Assembly: GCA_947648215.1 (NCBI GenBank)
Contig: CANSMW010000008.1
Location: 35,358 to 93,897, forward strand
Direction of reading: 5' to 3'
Length of the DNA: 58,540 nt
Source of the DNA: an uncultured Clostridium sp.
Lineage (GTDB): Bacteria > Bacillota > Clostridia > TANB77 > CAG-508
The notes beneath the pieces were generated by a model. The model had not been told where the DNA came from and did no database searches. It saw nothing but the letters and a program-made list of their open reading frames with translations. Position 1 is the stretch's first letter. Each line of letters starts with the position of its first letter. Shown here one piece after another: positions 11,705-21,150 of this stretch. A program made the translations under genes and the position numbers.

Positions 11705-11718
11705 CCCTTATTTTTTTG
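11690..11718. terminator. Bidirectional terminator between convergent genes
   Basis: AATAAGGG pairs with CCCTTATT and is followed by T runs on both strands. It overlaps the stop codons of the methyltransferase (plus) and the DUF4364 gene (minus). Confidence 0.8.
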
Positions 11719-12241
11719 TCAACATTTCTAGAATAATGGGATAAATTTCTTCATGTTCTTTTTCCCATTTTGTAGCAATGAGTTTTGCTTGTTCACGGCA
11801 AGAAGCCTGTAGGTTTAATTCAAAAATCGTGATATTATTTTGTACTAATTTGCATTTCACAACAAATTCTTTTTCATTTTGTGGGATAAATTCAGAAACG
11901 GCATGTTTTTCATTTTGTACGGTATCGACTTCTTTTTTTAAGGCATTGTCAATTTTTAATTTCATAATACCGGGAAGTAAATCATCGGTTAAGTTTAACG
12001 TTTTTATACCAGCATCGGTTATTTTATACATCGTAGTATCTTCTTTTGTATATCCAATAATGTATCGACTTTCCAACAAATCCGATAAAAATTGTTGAAA
12101 ATAAAAATAATTCATTTCTTTTGCTCCTAGTACAAGGGTAAGCAAACTATCGTTACTAATTGGTTTATTTAACTGATTTAAAATATATAAAATTAATACT
12201 TTGTTTTCTGCTAATGTCTCATTATCCTCTGTTAATTTCAT
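11708..12241 (-). CDS. DUF4364 family protein, probable winged-helix regulator
   Basis: 177 residues. The N-terminal part (AENKVLILYILNQLNKPISND, then MNYFYFQQFLSDLLES) matches DUF4364, a winged-helix-type Firmicutes family of unknown function. CTCCTT-type Shine-Dalgarno sequence lies just upstream on the minus strand. It sits downstream of ysxC in the same direction, separated by a small palindromic repeat. No in-frame CGG. Confidence 0.75.
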   Translation of the reverse strand: MKLTEDNETLAENKVLILYILNQLNKPISNDSLLTLVLGAKEMNYFYFQQFLSDLLESRYIIGYTKEDTTMYKITDAGIKTLNLTDDLLPGIMKLKIDNALKKEVDTVQNEKHAVSEFIPQNEKEFVVKCKLVQNNITIFELNLQASCREQAKLIATKWEKEHEEIYPIILEMLTKK

Positions 12242-12260
12242 GCTTGATACCTCCTTGTTT

Positions 12261-12284
12261 GGCGGACATGAGGTCCGCCCCTAC
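12261..12284. repeat. GTAGGGGCG-type palindromic intergenic repeat
   Basis: GCGGAC and GTCCGC arms are followed by CCCTAC, read GTAGGGGCGGAC on the minus strand. Two related copies lie between groES and groEL. The GC-rich element contrasts with its AT-rich surroundings. Confidence 0.6.
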
Positions 12285-12288
12285 AATA

Positions 12289-12879
12289 TTATGATAAATA
12301 TTTTATATTCTTCTCAATTTCTTCCCAAACTGCGTCATTATAAATTTTTCTTTCCGAAGAAAAGGGAAGAAGAATGCTAAATGACATACCAAATTCTTTT
12401 TTTAAATCCTCTACATAATTGTCTACCTTGGTAACCGCAATTTTATCCGCCTTATTGGCTAGCACCATAAAAGGCAAATTCGAACTCATGATATAATGAT
12501 ACATGTGTAAATCGTTTTTAGTAGGCTTATGGCGAATGTCCACCAAAAAGAGAATCATTGAGATGGTCTGTCTTTTTACCAAATATTCTTCCGTAAATTT
12601 ACCCACTTTTTCTTGCTCTACTTTAGACATCTTACTATATCCATATCCTGGCAAGTCCACAAAATAAAACTGGTCATCCATATTATAAAAATTAATTTGT
12701 CTTGTTTTTCCGGGTTCACTACTAGTTCTTGCTAAAGCCTTACGATTTATCATAGAATTAATAAAGGATGACTTTCCTACATTTGATTTTCCAACCAATA
12801 CAATTTCTGGTAATCCATTTGTAGGATACTGTTTGGGACTAACTGCAGATATTTCAAATTTAGGATTTTTAATAAGCAT
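12289..12879 (-). CDS. ysxC: Ribosome biogenesis GTPase YsxC/EngB
   Basis: TRAFAC-class GTPase needed for 50S subunit assembly, 196 residues. ATG at 12879 (minus) is preceded by AGAGGTGAT; an upstream in-frame start lacks such a site. G motifs: G1 GKSNVGKSS, G2 region TSSEPGKTRQ, G3 DLPGYG, G4 NKADK, G5 SSE. The gene lies between serS and DUF4364. It has no in-frame CGG although neighbouring serS does. Confidence 0.95.
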   Translation of the reverse strand: MLIKNPKFEISAVSPKQYPTNGLPEIVLVGKSNVGKSSFINSMINRKALARTSSEPGKTRQINFYNMDDQFYFVDLPGYGYSKMSKVEQEKVGKFTEEYLVKRQTISMILFLVDIRHKPTKNDLHMYHYIMSSNLPFMVLANKADKIAVTKVDNYVEDLKKEFGMSFSILLPFSSERKIYNDAVWEEIEKNIKYLS

Positions 12880-12916
12880 TTTACTATCACCTCTTACTTT
12901 GACCATTCACTATTTG

Positions 12917-14198
12917 CTAGGCATGGAGTTTCTCTATGCCTCCCATATAAGGTCGTAATGCCTCAGGAATACGAATACTACCATCCTCATGATAATTATT
13001 TTCTAATAAAGCAATCAACATACGAGGTGGGGCAACCACGGTATTATTTAATGTATGAGCATAATAATTGCCTTTTTCGCCTTTAATACGAATACCCAAT
13101 CGACGAGCTTGTGCGTCAGTAAGATTAGAACAACTACCAACCTCAAAATACTTCTTCTGTCTTGGACTCCAAGCTTCTACGTCCACACTTTTTGCTTTTA
13201 AATCCGCTAAATCACCACTACAACATTCCAAAGTACGAACAGGAATATCTAAACTCCTAAACAATTCTACTGTGTAAGACCACATCTTATCATACCAAGT
13301 ATAACTATCTTCTGGCTCACATACAACAATCATTTCTTGTTTTTCAAACTGATGAATACGGTAAATTCCACGTTCTTCAATTCCATGAGCACCTTTTTCT
13401 TTTCTAAAACATGGCGAATATGAAGTCATGGTATAAGGTAAATTGGTTTGGTTTAAAATTTGACCTTTAAATTTACCAATCATAGAATGTTCGCTTGTTC
13501 CAATTAAGTACAAATCTTCCCCTTCAATCTTATACATCATTGCATCCATTTCTTCAAAACTCATAACACCAGTTACCACATCAGAACGAATCATAAAAGG
13601 AGGGATACAATAAGTAAAGCCTTTGTTAATCATAAAATCTCTTGCATAAGAAATAACAGCACTATGAAGCCTTGCAATATCACCGGGTTAGATAATAAAA
13701 CCCGTTACCTGCAACACGTCTTGCGGCATCTAAATCAATACCAGATAATTTTTCCATTATATCCGTATGGTAAGGAATTTCATAGTCTGGAACCACAGGT
13801 TCACCATACTTTTGCACCTCTACATTTTTCGAGTCATCTTCACCAATTGGAACAGATTCATGTATCATATTCGGAATTTTCATCATTTTCTCTTGTATTT
13901 GACTAGCGAAATCAGCTTCTTGTTTCTCGTTATTTACCAATTCTTCGTTAATATGGGATACTTCTTTTTTAATCTCTTCTGCCTCATCTTTTTTTCCTTC
14001 ACGCATAAGTGCACCAATGTTAGCACTTAAACGATTACGATTAGCACGAAGTTCATCTCCCTTTAATTTTGTAGCACGATTGGTTTCATCAAGCAAAATT
14101 ATCTCATCAACAAGACAAAGTTTATGGTCTTGAAACTTCTTTTTGATATTTTCTTTTACCAAATCGGGATGTTCCCTTAAAAATTTTATATCAATCAT
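12917..14198 (-). CDS. serS: Seryl-tRNA synthetase; one CGG +1 site
   Basis: Charges tRNA-Ser; 426 residues from ATG at 14198 (minus), preceded by GGAGGAATGG. The N-terminal coiled coil (residues about 30-100) is followed by class II core motifs: RKEKGAHGIEERGIYRIHQF region (motif 2) and a motif 3 region ending PPRMLIALLENN. In-frame CGG followed by TGA interrupts the gene after GNGFYYLT; skipping the C (plus position 13685) restores YYLTGDIARLHSAVI. Without the shift the protein would stop before the catalytic core, which an essential enzyme cannot tolerate. Expression is linked to a T-box element just upstream. Confidence 0.94.
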
Positions 14199-14308
14199 GA
14201 ACCATTCCTCCTTTAACATAGTAAAAAACAACAAACGTCCTTATGAAAATATAAGGACGAAATCATTCCGCGGTGCCACCTTAAGTATTGCTGTTCTATT
14301 ATTCATTT
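14199..14308 (-). promoter_or_regulatory. T-box leader of serS, apparently lacking stem I
   Basis: The T-box core GGTGGCACCGCGG lies at 14268-14280 on the minus strand, followed by a terminator with arms at 14236-14244 and 14251-14259 and a T-rich tail. The only clear promoter starts transcription near 14308, leaving about 30 bases before the core, too few for the specifier stem I. I saw no stem I further upstream. Either a more distal promoter is used or this is a truncated T-box. Confidence 0.75.
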
Positions 14309-14314
14309 GTACGA

Positions 14315-14343
14315 ATTATATCACAAACAACAAATAAATTCAA
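14315..14343 (-). promoter_or_regulatory. Sigma-A-type promoter of serS leader
   Basis: On the minus strand TTGAAT (14338-14343) and TATAAT (14315-14320) are separated by 17 bases. Confidence 0.75.
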
Positions 14344-14585
14344 GTGAAACTAAAAAAGAACAAAATGTTGTAAAAGTATGGGAAAATATTAGAAACGAAG
14401 TGATAATATTTTGTTAAGAATATATGGAAATATACATAAAAGACTATGAAATTTATATAATGTATGATATAAGTATACAAAAGACCTTAAAAGGAGGAAG
14501 AAAATGAAAATCTTTCTGGGAATGTATATGTGCCAAATGACTTAGATGAAATAGAGTTATAGAAAATAACATGAGGAGTGATATT

Positions 14586-14999
14586 GTGGATAAAGATTTT
14601 GAAATGTTAATAAAAGAAGCTAAAAAATTAGCTGTAAAAAAAGAACTAACGAAATATGCAACGATTGGTCAAGTAGGAAGTGCATTACTTACAAAGGATG
14701 GAAATGTATATACAGGAGTATCCATGGAAGCAAAATGCAATTTAGGGAATTGTGGAGAGCATGCAGCAATAGCAGAAATGTTAAAAAATAATGAAACTGA
14801 AATTGATAAGATAGTAGCATATTCAGCAAAAGGACAAATTTATGCTCCATATGGTAGATGTAGAGAGCTAATTCGTATGGTTAATGATAAAAATTTGAAT
14901 ACGATAGTGATGGTGGCTGAAAATAAAGTATGTACATTAAAAGATTTATTACCAGAAATGTATATAAGCAAAAAAGATTCTGTAGAAAATGGTAATTAA
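14586..14999 (+). CDS. Cytidine-deaminase-like protein with altered zinc motif
   Basis: About 137 residues from GTG 14586 (GAGGAG eight bases upstream; ATG 14571 overlaps that site). The fold pattern GQVGSALLTKDGNVYTGVSMEA, then NCGEHAAIAEML and PYGRCREL, matches the cytidine/blasticidin deaminase family. The canonical C-A-E and P-C-x-x-C become C-G-E and P-Y-G-R-C, so one expected zinc-ligand Cys is Tyr and activity is doubtful. A short fragment without a sound start lies at 14504-14562. Confidence 0.65.
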   Translation: MDKDFEMLIKEAKKLAVKKELTKYATIGQVGSALLTKDGNVYTGVSMEAKCNLGNCGEHAAIAEMLKNNETEIDKIVAYSAKGQIYAPYGRCRELIRMVNDKNLNTIVMVAENKVCTLKDLLPEMYISKKDSVENGN

Positions 15000-15012
15000 A
15001 AGAGGAGGTATA

Positions 15013-15106
15013 ATGCCAGAAGATATACCAAGACCAAGTAAAAGTACAAAACAAATAGAAATAAAATATAAGAAATTCTTATTAGTTCGAAATGGAGAGA
15101 ATAGAT
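15013..15106 (+). pseudogene. Remnant of DinD C-terminus fused to RhuM-like fragment
   Basis: Encodes MPEDIPRPSKSTKQIE, a copy of the DinD tail (MPEDLPTPSKSTKQIE at 22565-22612), followed by KKFLLVRNGENR, which copies the RhuM remnant near 22665. It is a degraded duplicate of the dinD/rhuM arrangement downstream, with no complete gene. Confidence 0.6.
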
Positions 15107-15717
15107 ATGATAAAAAATATAATATTTGATTTATCTGAAGTAATTATTTCTGGATATTATGGAGTAGAAAAAATAATAGAACAAAATACAAAAATATCAG
15201 CAGAAGAATTTTTGAAAAGAAAAAAAGAAACTATCAATATATTTTTAGACACAATGAGAGGGAAATATACAGAAGATGAATATATATAAGCACTAATACA
15301 AAATACAAATTGGAATGAATATAAAGAGATAATAAAAAATTTATTAGACAAAATTTAGATACAAAAGTAGAGGGGACAATGAAAATAATAGAAAATCTAA
15401 AAGAAAAATATAATCTTATTTTGTTATCAGACCACGTAAAAGAATGGGTAGAGTATATATTAAGTACGAATAAAGATTTAGAAGTATTTAAACGTAAATA
15501 TTTTTCATACGAATATGGAATGTTAAAAAATGAAGATAGAACTTTTAAATATATTTTAGAAAATGAAAAAATGATACCATGTGAAACGATATTTATAGAT
15601 GATAACAAAGATAATATAGAAGTAGCAAATAGAAATAATCTTAAAGGAATAATATTTGAAAATCCTAAACAATTAAAAGATAGATTGAAAATATTAAATA
15701 TTTTAGAGAATAAGTAA
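15107..15717 (+). pseudogene. HAD-superfamily hydrolase, broken by a stop codon and a frameshift
   Basis: Starts MIKNIIFDLSEVIISGYYG, like HAD-IA hydrolases. In-frame TAA at about 15287 lies where Lys is expected before ALIQNTNWN. A further frame change in an A/T-rich run near 15335 is needed to join KIIENLKEKYNLILLSDHVKEW and IFIDDNKDNIEVA (HAD motifs III/IV region). Neither lesion involves CGG, so this is ordinary gene decay and a useful contrast to the CGG sites. Confidence 0.7.
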
Positions 15718-15743
15718 ATCTAGAAAGTGGAGTTATAGTTTTA

Positions 15744-15773
15744 AAGAGAGCGTATGAAAGTATGCTCTTTTTA
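15744..15773 (+). terminator. Terminator-like hairpin
   Basis: AAAGAGAGC and GCTCTTT arms around a short loop are followed by TTTAA, downstream of the HAD pseudogene. Confidence 0.6.
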
Positions 15774-15903
15774 ATAAGAAGAAAACAAAACAAAATTTCG
15801 CAAAACTATTGAAAATATATTGGGAATGTGATATAAAGATAGGAAAAAACAAATTTTTGCTATTTCATCATTTGAAATGGCAAAAATTAGAAAAGAGGTA
15901 AAA

Positions 15904-16507
15904 ATGGAACCCAATAATAGTATTAAATTATTTGAAGATAAAAATATTAGAGTAGCATGGAATGAAGATGAGGAGAATTGGTATTTTTCAGTAGTAGATG
16001 TGGTGGGGATTCTTACTAATAGTGATTATCAAAAATCGAGAAATTATTGGAAATGACTTAAAAATAAGCTAAATCAGGAAGGAAGTCAGTTGGTTAGTAA
16101 TACTAACCAACTGAAAATGAAATCCGCTGATGGAAAATATTATAATACAGATGTAATGAATACAGAGCAAATTTTAAGATTAGTGCAATCAATTCCATCA
16201 AAGAAAGCAGAGCCATTTAAATTATGGCTTGCACAAGTTGGAAAAGAAAGGATTGAAAAAAGAAAACCTACGTGATAATATGACCAATATGGAATTGGTT
16301 TTAAATATGCTTGCAGAGACGTCTTCAACAGAAATATCAAAGAGTAGTGAGCTACATGGGGTTAGCGGAGCAGAAGCATCAGTTATAAAAGGTGGTAACA
16401 TTGCTAGAATAGCGAGACAACAATTGGAAAAAGAGACAGGAAAAAAGGTGATTTCTAATAAAAATGCAAAAGAAATAAGGAAATTAAGTGAAGGAACGAA
16501 AAGATAA
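15904..16507 (+). pseudogene. BRO-N/antirepressor-type protein, broken
   Basis: Begins MEPNNSIKLFEDKNIRVAW with the BRO-N core WYFSVVDVVGILTNS. A TGA stop interrupts RNYWK-LKNKLNQEG. A second break in an A-rich stretch near 16255 separates WLAQVGKERIEK from NLRDNMTNMELVLNMLAE; the remainder runs to 16507. Phage or mobile-element origin. Both lesions are unrelated to CGG. Confidence 0.7.
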
Positions 16508-16624
16508 ATTTAAAGAAAGTGTGAGTGATATTAAAAAGGAAAAGATATGTGATATAAATAGTAGGAGATTAAAATAAATTTAAACTGTTTGGTAATTCTG
16601 AACAATTGAGAGAGGAGAACTTAG

Positions 16625-17151
16625 ATGGAAAATAATATAATGAATAAAACAGAAAAAAACTTTGAAGATATTAAACATATTGATGAAAATGGAGTGGAAT
16701 TTTGGTATGCAAGAGAACTAATGGAAATGTTAGAATATAGTAAGTGGGGAAATTTTATTAAAGTCATAGATAAAGCAAAGAAATCCTGTGAAAATAGCAA
16801 TAATACTATATTTGAACATTTTGCCGACGTCGGCAAAACGATCAAAATGCCTAAAAATGCAGAAAAAACAATAGAGGATATAAAATTAACAAGGTATGCA
16901 TGTTATTTAATAGCGCAAAATGGAGATAGTAGGAAAAAGCAGGTTGCATTAGCACAAACATATTTTGCAGTTCAAACAAGAAAGCAAGAAATAACAAGGC
17001 AAGAATATGAGCAATTAAGTGAAGATGAAAAAAGATTATATACAAGACAAAATGTTAAAGATAAAAATAAATATTTATTTGATACAGCAAAACTTGTAGG
17101 TGTTAAAAATTATGGTAAATTTAATAACTATGGATATAGAGGATTATATAA
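16625..17151 (+). pseudogene. dinD: dinD-like gene, 5' part, interrupted by integrative element
   Basis: Encodes the N-terminal 176 residues of a DinD/BRO-type protein (FEDIKHIDENGVEFWYAREL, then LTRYACYLIAQNGD and ALAQTYFAVQTRKQE), ending at GYRGLYK. The rest of the same gene resumes at 22344 (NGETSKDIANRKG). Joining the two at the AA dinucleotide recreates TAT AAT GGA GAA exactly as in the intact paralogue at 54335-54346. The apparent tail beyond 17151 is element sequence. Confidence 0.85.
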
Positions 17152-17173
17152 GGAGCACTACCAACAAGGACAA
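17140..17173. other. attL junction
   Basis: dinD sequence GGATTATAT is followed by the core AA (17150-17151), then GGAG and AAGGACAA (17166-17173) of the element. Confidence 0.8.
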
Positions 17174-17182
17174 TTATTGGTA

Positions 17183-17289
17183 TGTGCTCCATTACTTTAA
17201 AATTTAATATTAAAGTTTTGTTATCATTCGGAAGGAAATCCGATTTACACAACTTTTACGATAGGCTCTGTGCTCCATTACTTTAAAAT
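17183..17289. repeat. 21-bp direct repeat flanking a 65-bp insert with a hairpin
   Basis: The same 21 bases (TGTGCTCCATTACTTTAAAA plus T) occur at 17183-17203 and 17269-17289. The segment between contains a TCGGA/TCCGA hairpin and a 25-base motif (17244-17268) that recurs at 42321-42345. Confidence 0.7.
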
Positions 17290-17297
17290 AGTACAGA

Positions 17298-19379
17298 TTA
17301 AGCTGTTTTTATTTTTTTAATACTTTCCTGAAAAGCATTTTCTAGCTCATATTCATTTAGTGGAAAATTTATAATTCCAATTCCATTATAGTAAATGTCT
17401 ATTTGCTGAGTTGGTTTACCATTTACCTTTTCTGATTGATATACATATATTTTATCAATCAATTCATTTATAATTTCTGGTGTAAGTTCTGAAATTTCAG
17501 TGTATTGTTTTACTTTACTAACAAAAGATGTTAAATCTAGTTCTTGCTGTTTAGTTGTATCGAACTTACTAGCTAATTCTTTAACTTTGCTTTTAAGTTC
17601 TTTTTGTTCTTTTTCATAATTTGATGATAGAGTAGTAAATCTTTCATCTGTAATTTTGCCAGAAATGTTATCTTCATAAATATGCTGTATCAAGTTATCA
17701 ATATCTTTTATTCGTTTTTCATATTGTGATAATAATTTTTTGTTTATGCTATCTATTTTTTTCTGTTCTTCAAGTGAAGTTTCAAGTTTTTGTTTTATAA
17801 ATAAATCTTCATAAGAACGAATATAAGATAGGACTTGTTTAATATTTTCTAAAACTAATTCCTTTAAGATATGTTCTCTAATAGTATGACTTGTACATGA
17901 TTTAGAAGAAGTATTTTTATATTTTGAGCATCTATAAAAATGTCTGTTTTCTGTATAACTTCTCGAAGTACAATAATATAATTTTGAGCCACAATCTTTA
18001 CAAAATAAATGTCCTGAAAATATATTTACTTTACCAATCTTAGTAGGACGTTGTCTATTTTCTCGAATGCGTTGTACAGTATTCCAAGTTTCTTCATCAA
18101 TGATAGGTTCATGTGTATTTTTAAAGATTTTCCATTGTTCTTTTGGAAAATAAATTTTACTTTTATCTTTAAAAGATTTAGTTGTGCCTTTAAAATTTAC
18201 TGTATCTCCAATATATTCTTGTCTAAATAAGATGTCATATATAGACCTATCCTGCCAACAATATTTGACTTCAGATATATGATAATTGCATAAGCCATGG
18301 ATTGCTTTATATTCTTTTGGAGTTGGAACTTCTTCTTGTTTTAATATATTGCATATTTGATGAGTTCCATATCCTTGAATACTTCCTATTTTGTAATAAT
18401 TTATCCAACCTATTACCAATTGATTTACTTCTCTTATTGTTACACCCAATGGTTTTGATACTGCTTTCTTTCTTTTAAGTATCTCTTTTGCTTTCTTATA
18501 TAGCTTAGCTTTTCTGTCATTTGCTGGTTTGCATTGCCATCCTTTGCTGTTCTTCCAAAATGTAAATCCTAGAAAATTGCTTTTGGTTGGTCTTACTATT
18601 TTTGTTTTACTTGCACTTACTTTTAAAAACAATTTTCTTTCTAGCCACTTCGTTACTGATTTCATAACTCTGTTTGCTGACATTTCACTTCTAACGAATA
18701 TATTACTATCATCTGCGTATCTTACAAACCTTAATCCTCTACTTTCTAATTCTTTATCAAACTTATCTAAGTATATGTTCGATAATATCGGTGATAACGG
18801 TCCTCCTTGTGGTACTCCCTCTTTTGATGCACTTACTAATCCATTTCCCATTATTCCTGCTCTTAGAAATTTCCTTATTAGGTTTAGAGTTATTTTATCA
18901 TTTACTTGTTCCCTTAGTATTGAGATTAATTTATCATGATTTACTGTGTCGAAGTACTTCTCGATGTCTAGGTCTATTACCCATTCATAGCCCTCGTTTA
19001 GATCTATTATTGCTTCTTCTACTGCTTTGTGACAACTCCTGCTTATTCTAAATCCATGGCTATGTTCGCTAAATATTGGTTCATAGATTTTACTTATTTC
19101 TTGTACTATTGCTTGTTGGATTACTCTATCAACAACATTTGGTATTCCTAATGGTCTTTTACTTCCATTGCTTTTTGGTATATATACTCTTCTAACTGGC
19201 TCTGGTTTATATTTCATTTCTATTATTGCTTCTTTAATTTCTTCCTTGTGTTCTTTGAAATATTCGTCAATTTCTTTCACTGGCATTTTATCAATTCCAG
19301 GTGCGCCTTTATTACTCTTGACCTTTTCCATTGCCTCTTTTATGTTTTCGTCACTTAATATTTTGTCTATTAATCTCAT
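17298..19379 (-). CDS. Chimeric protein: group II intron reverse transcriptase fused to large serine recombinase C-terminus
   Basis: A single 693-residue frame. Residues 1 to about 334 are a group II intron-type reverse transcriptase: NKGAPGIDKM, PKSNGSKRPLGIP, GFRISRSC, the VPQGGPLSPILSN block, FVRYADD (catalytic YADD), and GWINYYKIGS where maturase domain X should follow. From about 335 the sequence switches to the recombinase domain of a large serine integrase (QGYGTHQICNILKQE), a Cys4 zinc ribbon (CKDCGSKLYYC ... YRCSKYK ... SC) and a coiled coil. The intron 3' domains, RT thumb and recombinase catalytic Ser domain are missing. A deletion that fused two neighbouring genes in frame is the simplest origin. 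It has no in-frame CGG. Confidence 0.85.
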   Translation of the reverse strand: MRLIDKILSDENIKEAMEKVKSNKGAPGIDKMPVKEIDEYFKEHKEEIKEAIIEMKYKPEPVRRVYIPKSNGSKRPLGIPNVVDRVIQQAIVQEISKIYEPIFSEHSHGFRISRSCHKAVEEAIIDLNEGYEWVIDLDIEKYFDTVNHDKLISILREQVNDKITLNLIRKFLRAGIMGNGLVSASKEGVPQGGPLSPILSNIYLDKFDKELESRGLRFVRYADDSNIFVRSEMSANRVMKSVTKWLERKLFLKVSASKTKIVRPTKSNFLGFTFWKNSKGWQCKPANDRKAKLYKKAKEILKRKKAVSKPLGVTIREVNQLVIGWINYYKIGSIQGYGTHQICNILKQEEVPTPKEYKAIHGLCNYHISEVKYCWQDRSIYDILFRQEYIGDTVNFKGTTKSFKDKSKIYFPKEQWKIFKNTHEPIIDEETWNTVQRIRENRQRPTKIGKVNIFSGHLFCKDCGSKLYYCTSRSYTENRHFYRCSKYKNTSSKSCTSHTIREHILKELVLENIKQVLSYIRSYEDLFIKQKLETSLEEQKKIDSINKKLLSQYEKRIKDIDNLIQHIYEDNISGKITDERFTTLSSNYEKEQKELKSKVKELASKFDTTKQQELDLTSFVSKVKQYTEISELTPEIINELIDKIYVYQSEKVNGKPTQQIDIYYNGIGIINFPLNEYELENAFQESIKKIKTA

Positions 19380-19887
19380 TTGCTGCTCCTCCTTCTATTC
19401 GTAAATATTTCAAGATTATCCCCATTACTTTTACCAACAATGATTACGTTTCATTGTTTTTAGGCTATCCTCATTTTCGGACTACTTGATTATTGCTCAT
19501 AGTGATTTGCACTATGTAAACATTTGGTCCTTTGATAGTTTAGGCTTACTACCTACTATGACCTCAGCTGACCCCCTAACTATTTGCTTTTTTCTCGCAC
19601 GTGTTTCCACGCGTTAGGGTCTCTCGGGGTAAGGCAATTATCTTTCTCTTCACAACCTCTTGATTTACTGCTTTGGTTTTACGTTTACCTTTTGGACTTC
19701 GGTTTGATGGGCAACCTTATCCACCATTTAGCCTTATATCAAGTTTCTGTTCGTAGGTTCGATAGATTTGTTACACCACTTCCTTCACTCATAGCATTAC
19801 TGCTAACAGCTTGTGGTTCGCTACGCTTGGCGGTAACTACCTGCGACTAGACTTTCACTAGTTAGATAAGTGTCATGCCCGACACAC
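19380..19887 (-). mobile_element. Group II intron 5' ribozyme region (3' domains missing)
   Basis: On the minus strand the sequence begins GTGTGTCGGGCATGAC at 19887, a typical GUGYG intron start, followed by GTGAAAGTC, AGTCGCAGG and other conserved domain I stretches up to the RT start at 19379 (RBS GGAGGAGCAG). The 5' exon ends right after a GTAAAGGCAC/GTGCCTTTAC hairpin (19891-19927). Domains V and VI are absent because the RT frame runs into recombinase sequence, so this intron cannot splice by itself. Confidence 0.75.
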
Positions 19888-19890
19888 CCA

Positions 19891-19931
19891 GTAAAGGCAC
19901 TTCTGCTAACGCAGTCAGTGCCTTTACTTTT
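19891..19931. terminator. Hairpin next to intron 5' end
   Basis: Ten-base arms GTAAAGGCAC and GTGCCTTTAC are followed on the plus strand by TTTT. On the minus strand the intron begins three bases after the stem. Confidence 0.65.
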
Positions 19932-19970
19932 ATAAACTTCATAAATATAAACAAATGTTCTTGAAAAGCA

Positions 19971-19999
19971 TTGACAAATATATGAATTTTATATATAAT
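19971..19999 (+). promoter_or_regulatory. Strong promoter for the YhcG nuclease
   Basis: TTGACA (19971-19976), 17-base spacer, TATAAT (19994-19999): a consensus sigma-A promoter immediately upstream of ATG 20028. Confidence 0.85.
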
Positions 20000-20027
20000 C
20001 AATAAAAATAAAGAAAGTAGGTAAATA

Positions 20028-21138
20028 ATGGATTTAGAAAAGAAATATAATAATTCTATGGTTATTAAATACCAAAATACAGATAATGTAGTAGAAGATA
20101 TATGTTCTATTATTGAGTCAGCACGAAATTATGCTTATCAATCTGTAAATATTGCATTAGTAGAACGAAATTGGTTTATTGGTTATAGAATTGCAGAAGA
20201 GGAATTAAAAGGCGAAAATAGAGCAGATTATGGAACAGAGATATTGAAAAAATTATCTAAAGAGTTAAAAAAGGAATATGGAAAAGGATTTGAATTAAGA
20301 AATTTATACTACTTTTTACAATTTTACAAAACTTTTCCAAACATTTTGCACTCAGTGAATGCAAAATCTAATATAATACTTTCTTGGACACACTATAAAA
20401 CTTTATTGCAGGTTGAAGATATAAAAGCAAGAGAATGGTATGCAAAAGAAACAGCTGAACAAACTTGGAGTGTAAGAACTTTACAAAGAAATATTTCATC
20501 TCAATATTATTATAGATTACTAAAATCACAAGTTAAAGAACCTGTAATTGAAGAAATGAAAGAAAAAAATAAAGAACATTATTTAATGGACAAACTAGAA
20601 TTTATCAAAAATCCACTGATAGCAGAATTTTTAGGTTTTTCATTACAAGATACTTATACAGAAACAGAACTAGAAACAAGCATTATAAACAATTTGCAAA
20701 AATTTTTAATGGAACTTCGGAAAAGGTTATGCTTTTGTAGAAAGACAACAGCATATTCGTACAGAAAAAGGCGATTATTATATTGATTTAGTTTTTTACA
20801 ATTATATCTTAAAATGTTTTGTATTGATTGACTTAAAAACTAATCAAGTAACACACCAAGACATAGGACAAATGGATATGTATGTAAGAATGTATGATGA
20901 ATTAAAGAAAGCTAAAGATGATAATCCAACAATAGGTATTTTACTTTGTTCTGATACAGATACAGATGTAGCAAGATATTCTATATTAAATGGAAACGAG
21001 CAATTATTTGCAACAAAATATAAAACATATTTACCAACAGAAGAAGAACTAAAAGCTGAAATTGAAAGTCAAAAAGCAATATTTGAGATACAGCAATTAG
21101 AGAAGAAGGAAAATAATATAGTAACAGAAAACAAATAA
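20028..21138 (+). CDS. YhcG/DUF1016 family PD-(D/E)XK nuclease; one CGG +1 site
   Basis: About 369 residues. The N-terminal DUF1016 helical domain has NWFIGYRIAEEELKGENRADYG and RNLYYFLQFYKTFP; the C-terminal nuclease domain has YYIDLVFYN and LIDLKTNQVTHQDIGQMDMY, i.e. D and D-x-K of the PD-(D/E)XK core. The two parts are joined by skipping C20718: MELGKGYAFVERQQHIR is the family sequence at that point. Proteins of this family occur with restriction systems and mobile elements. This copy is cargo of the serine-integrase element, so a mobile gene also obeys the CGG rule. Confidence 0.9.
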
Positions 21139-21150
21139 AAAGGAGCAAAT

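Noticed and set aside
15904..16100. TGA read as tryptophan (stop inside the BRO-type gene)
   Set aside because: Other genes end normally at TGA (SpoU methyltransferase, miaA, DUF3990), and this gene has a second, unrelated break, so it is a pseudogene.
19584..19850. A coding gene on the plus strand upstream of yhcG
   Set aside because: The open frame lies inside conserved group II intron ribozyme sequence on the opposite strand and has no RBS.
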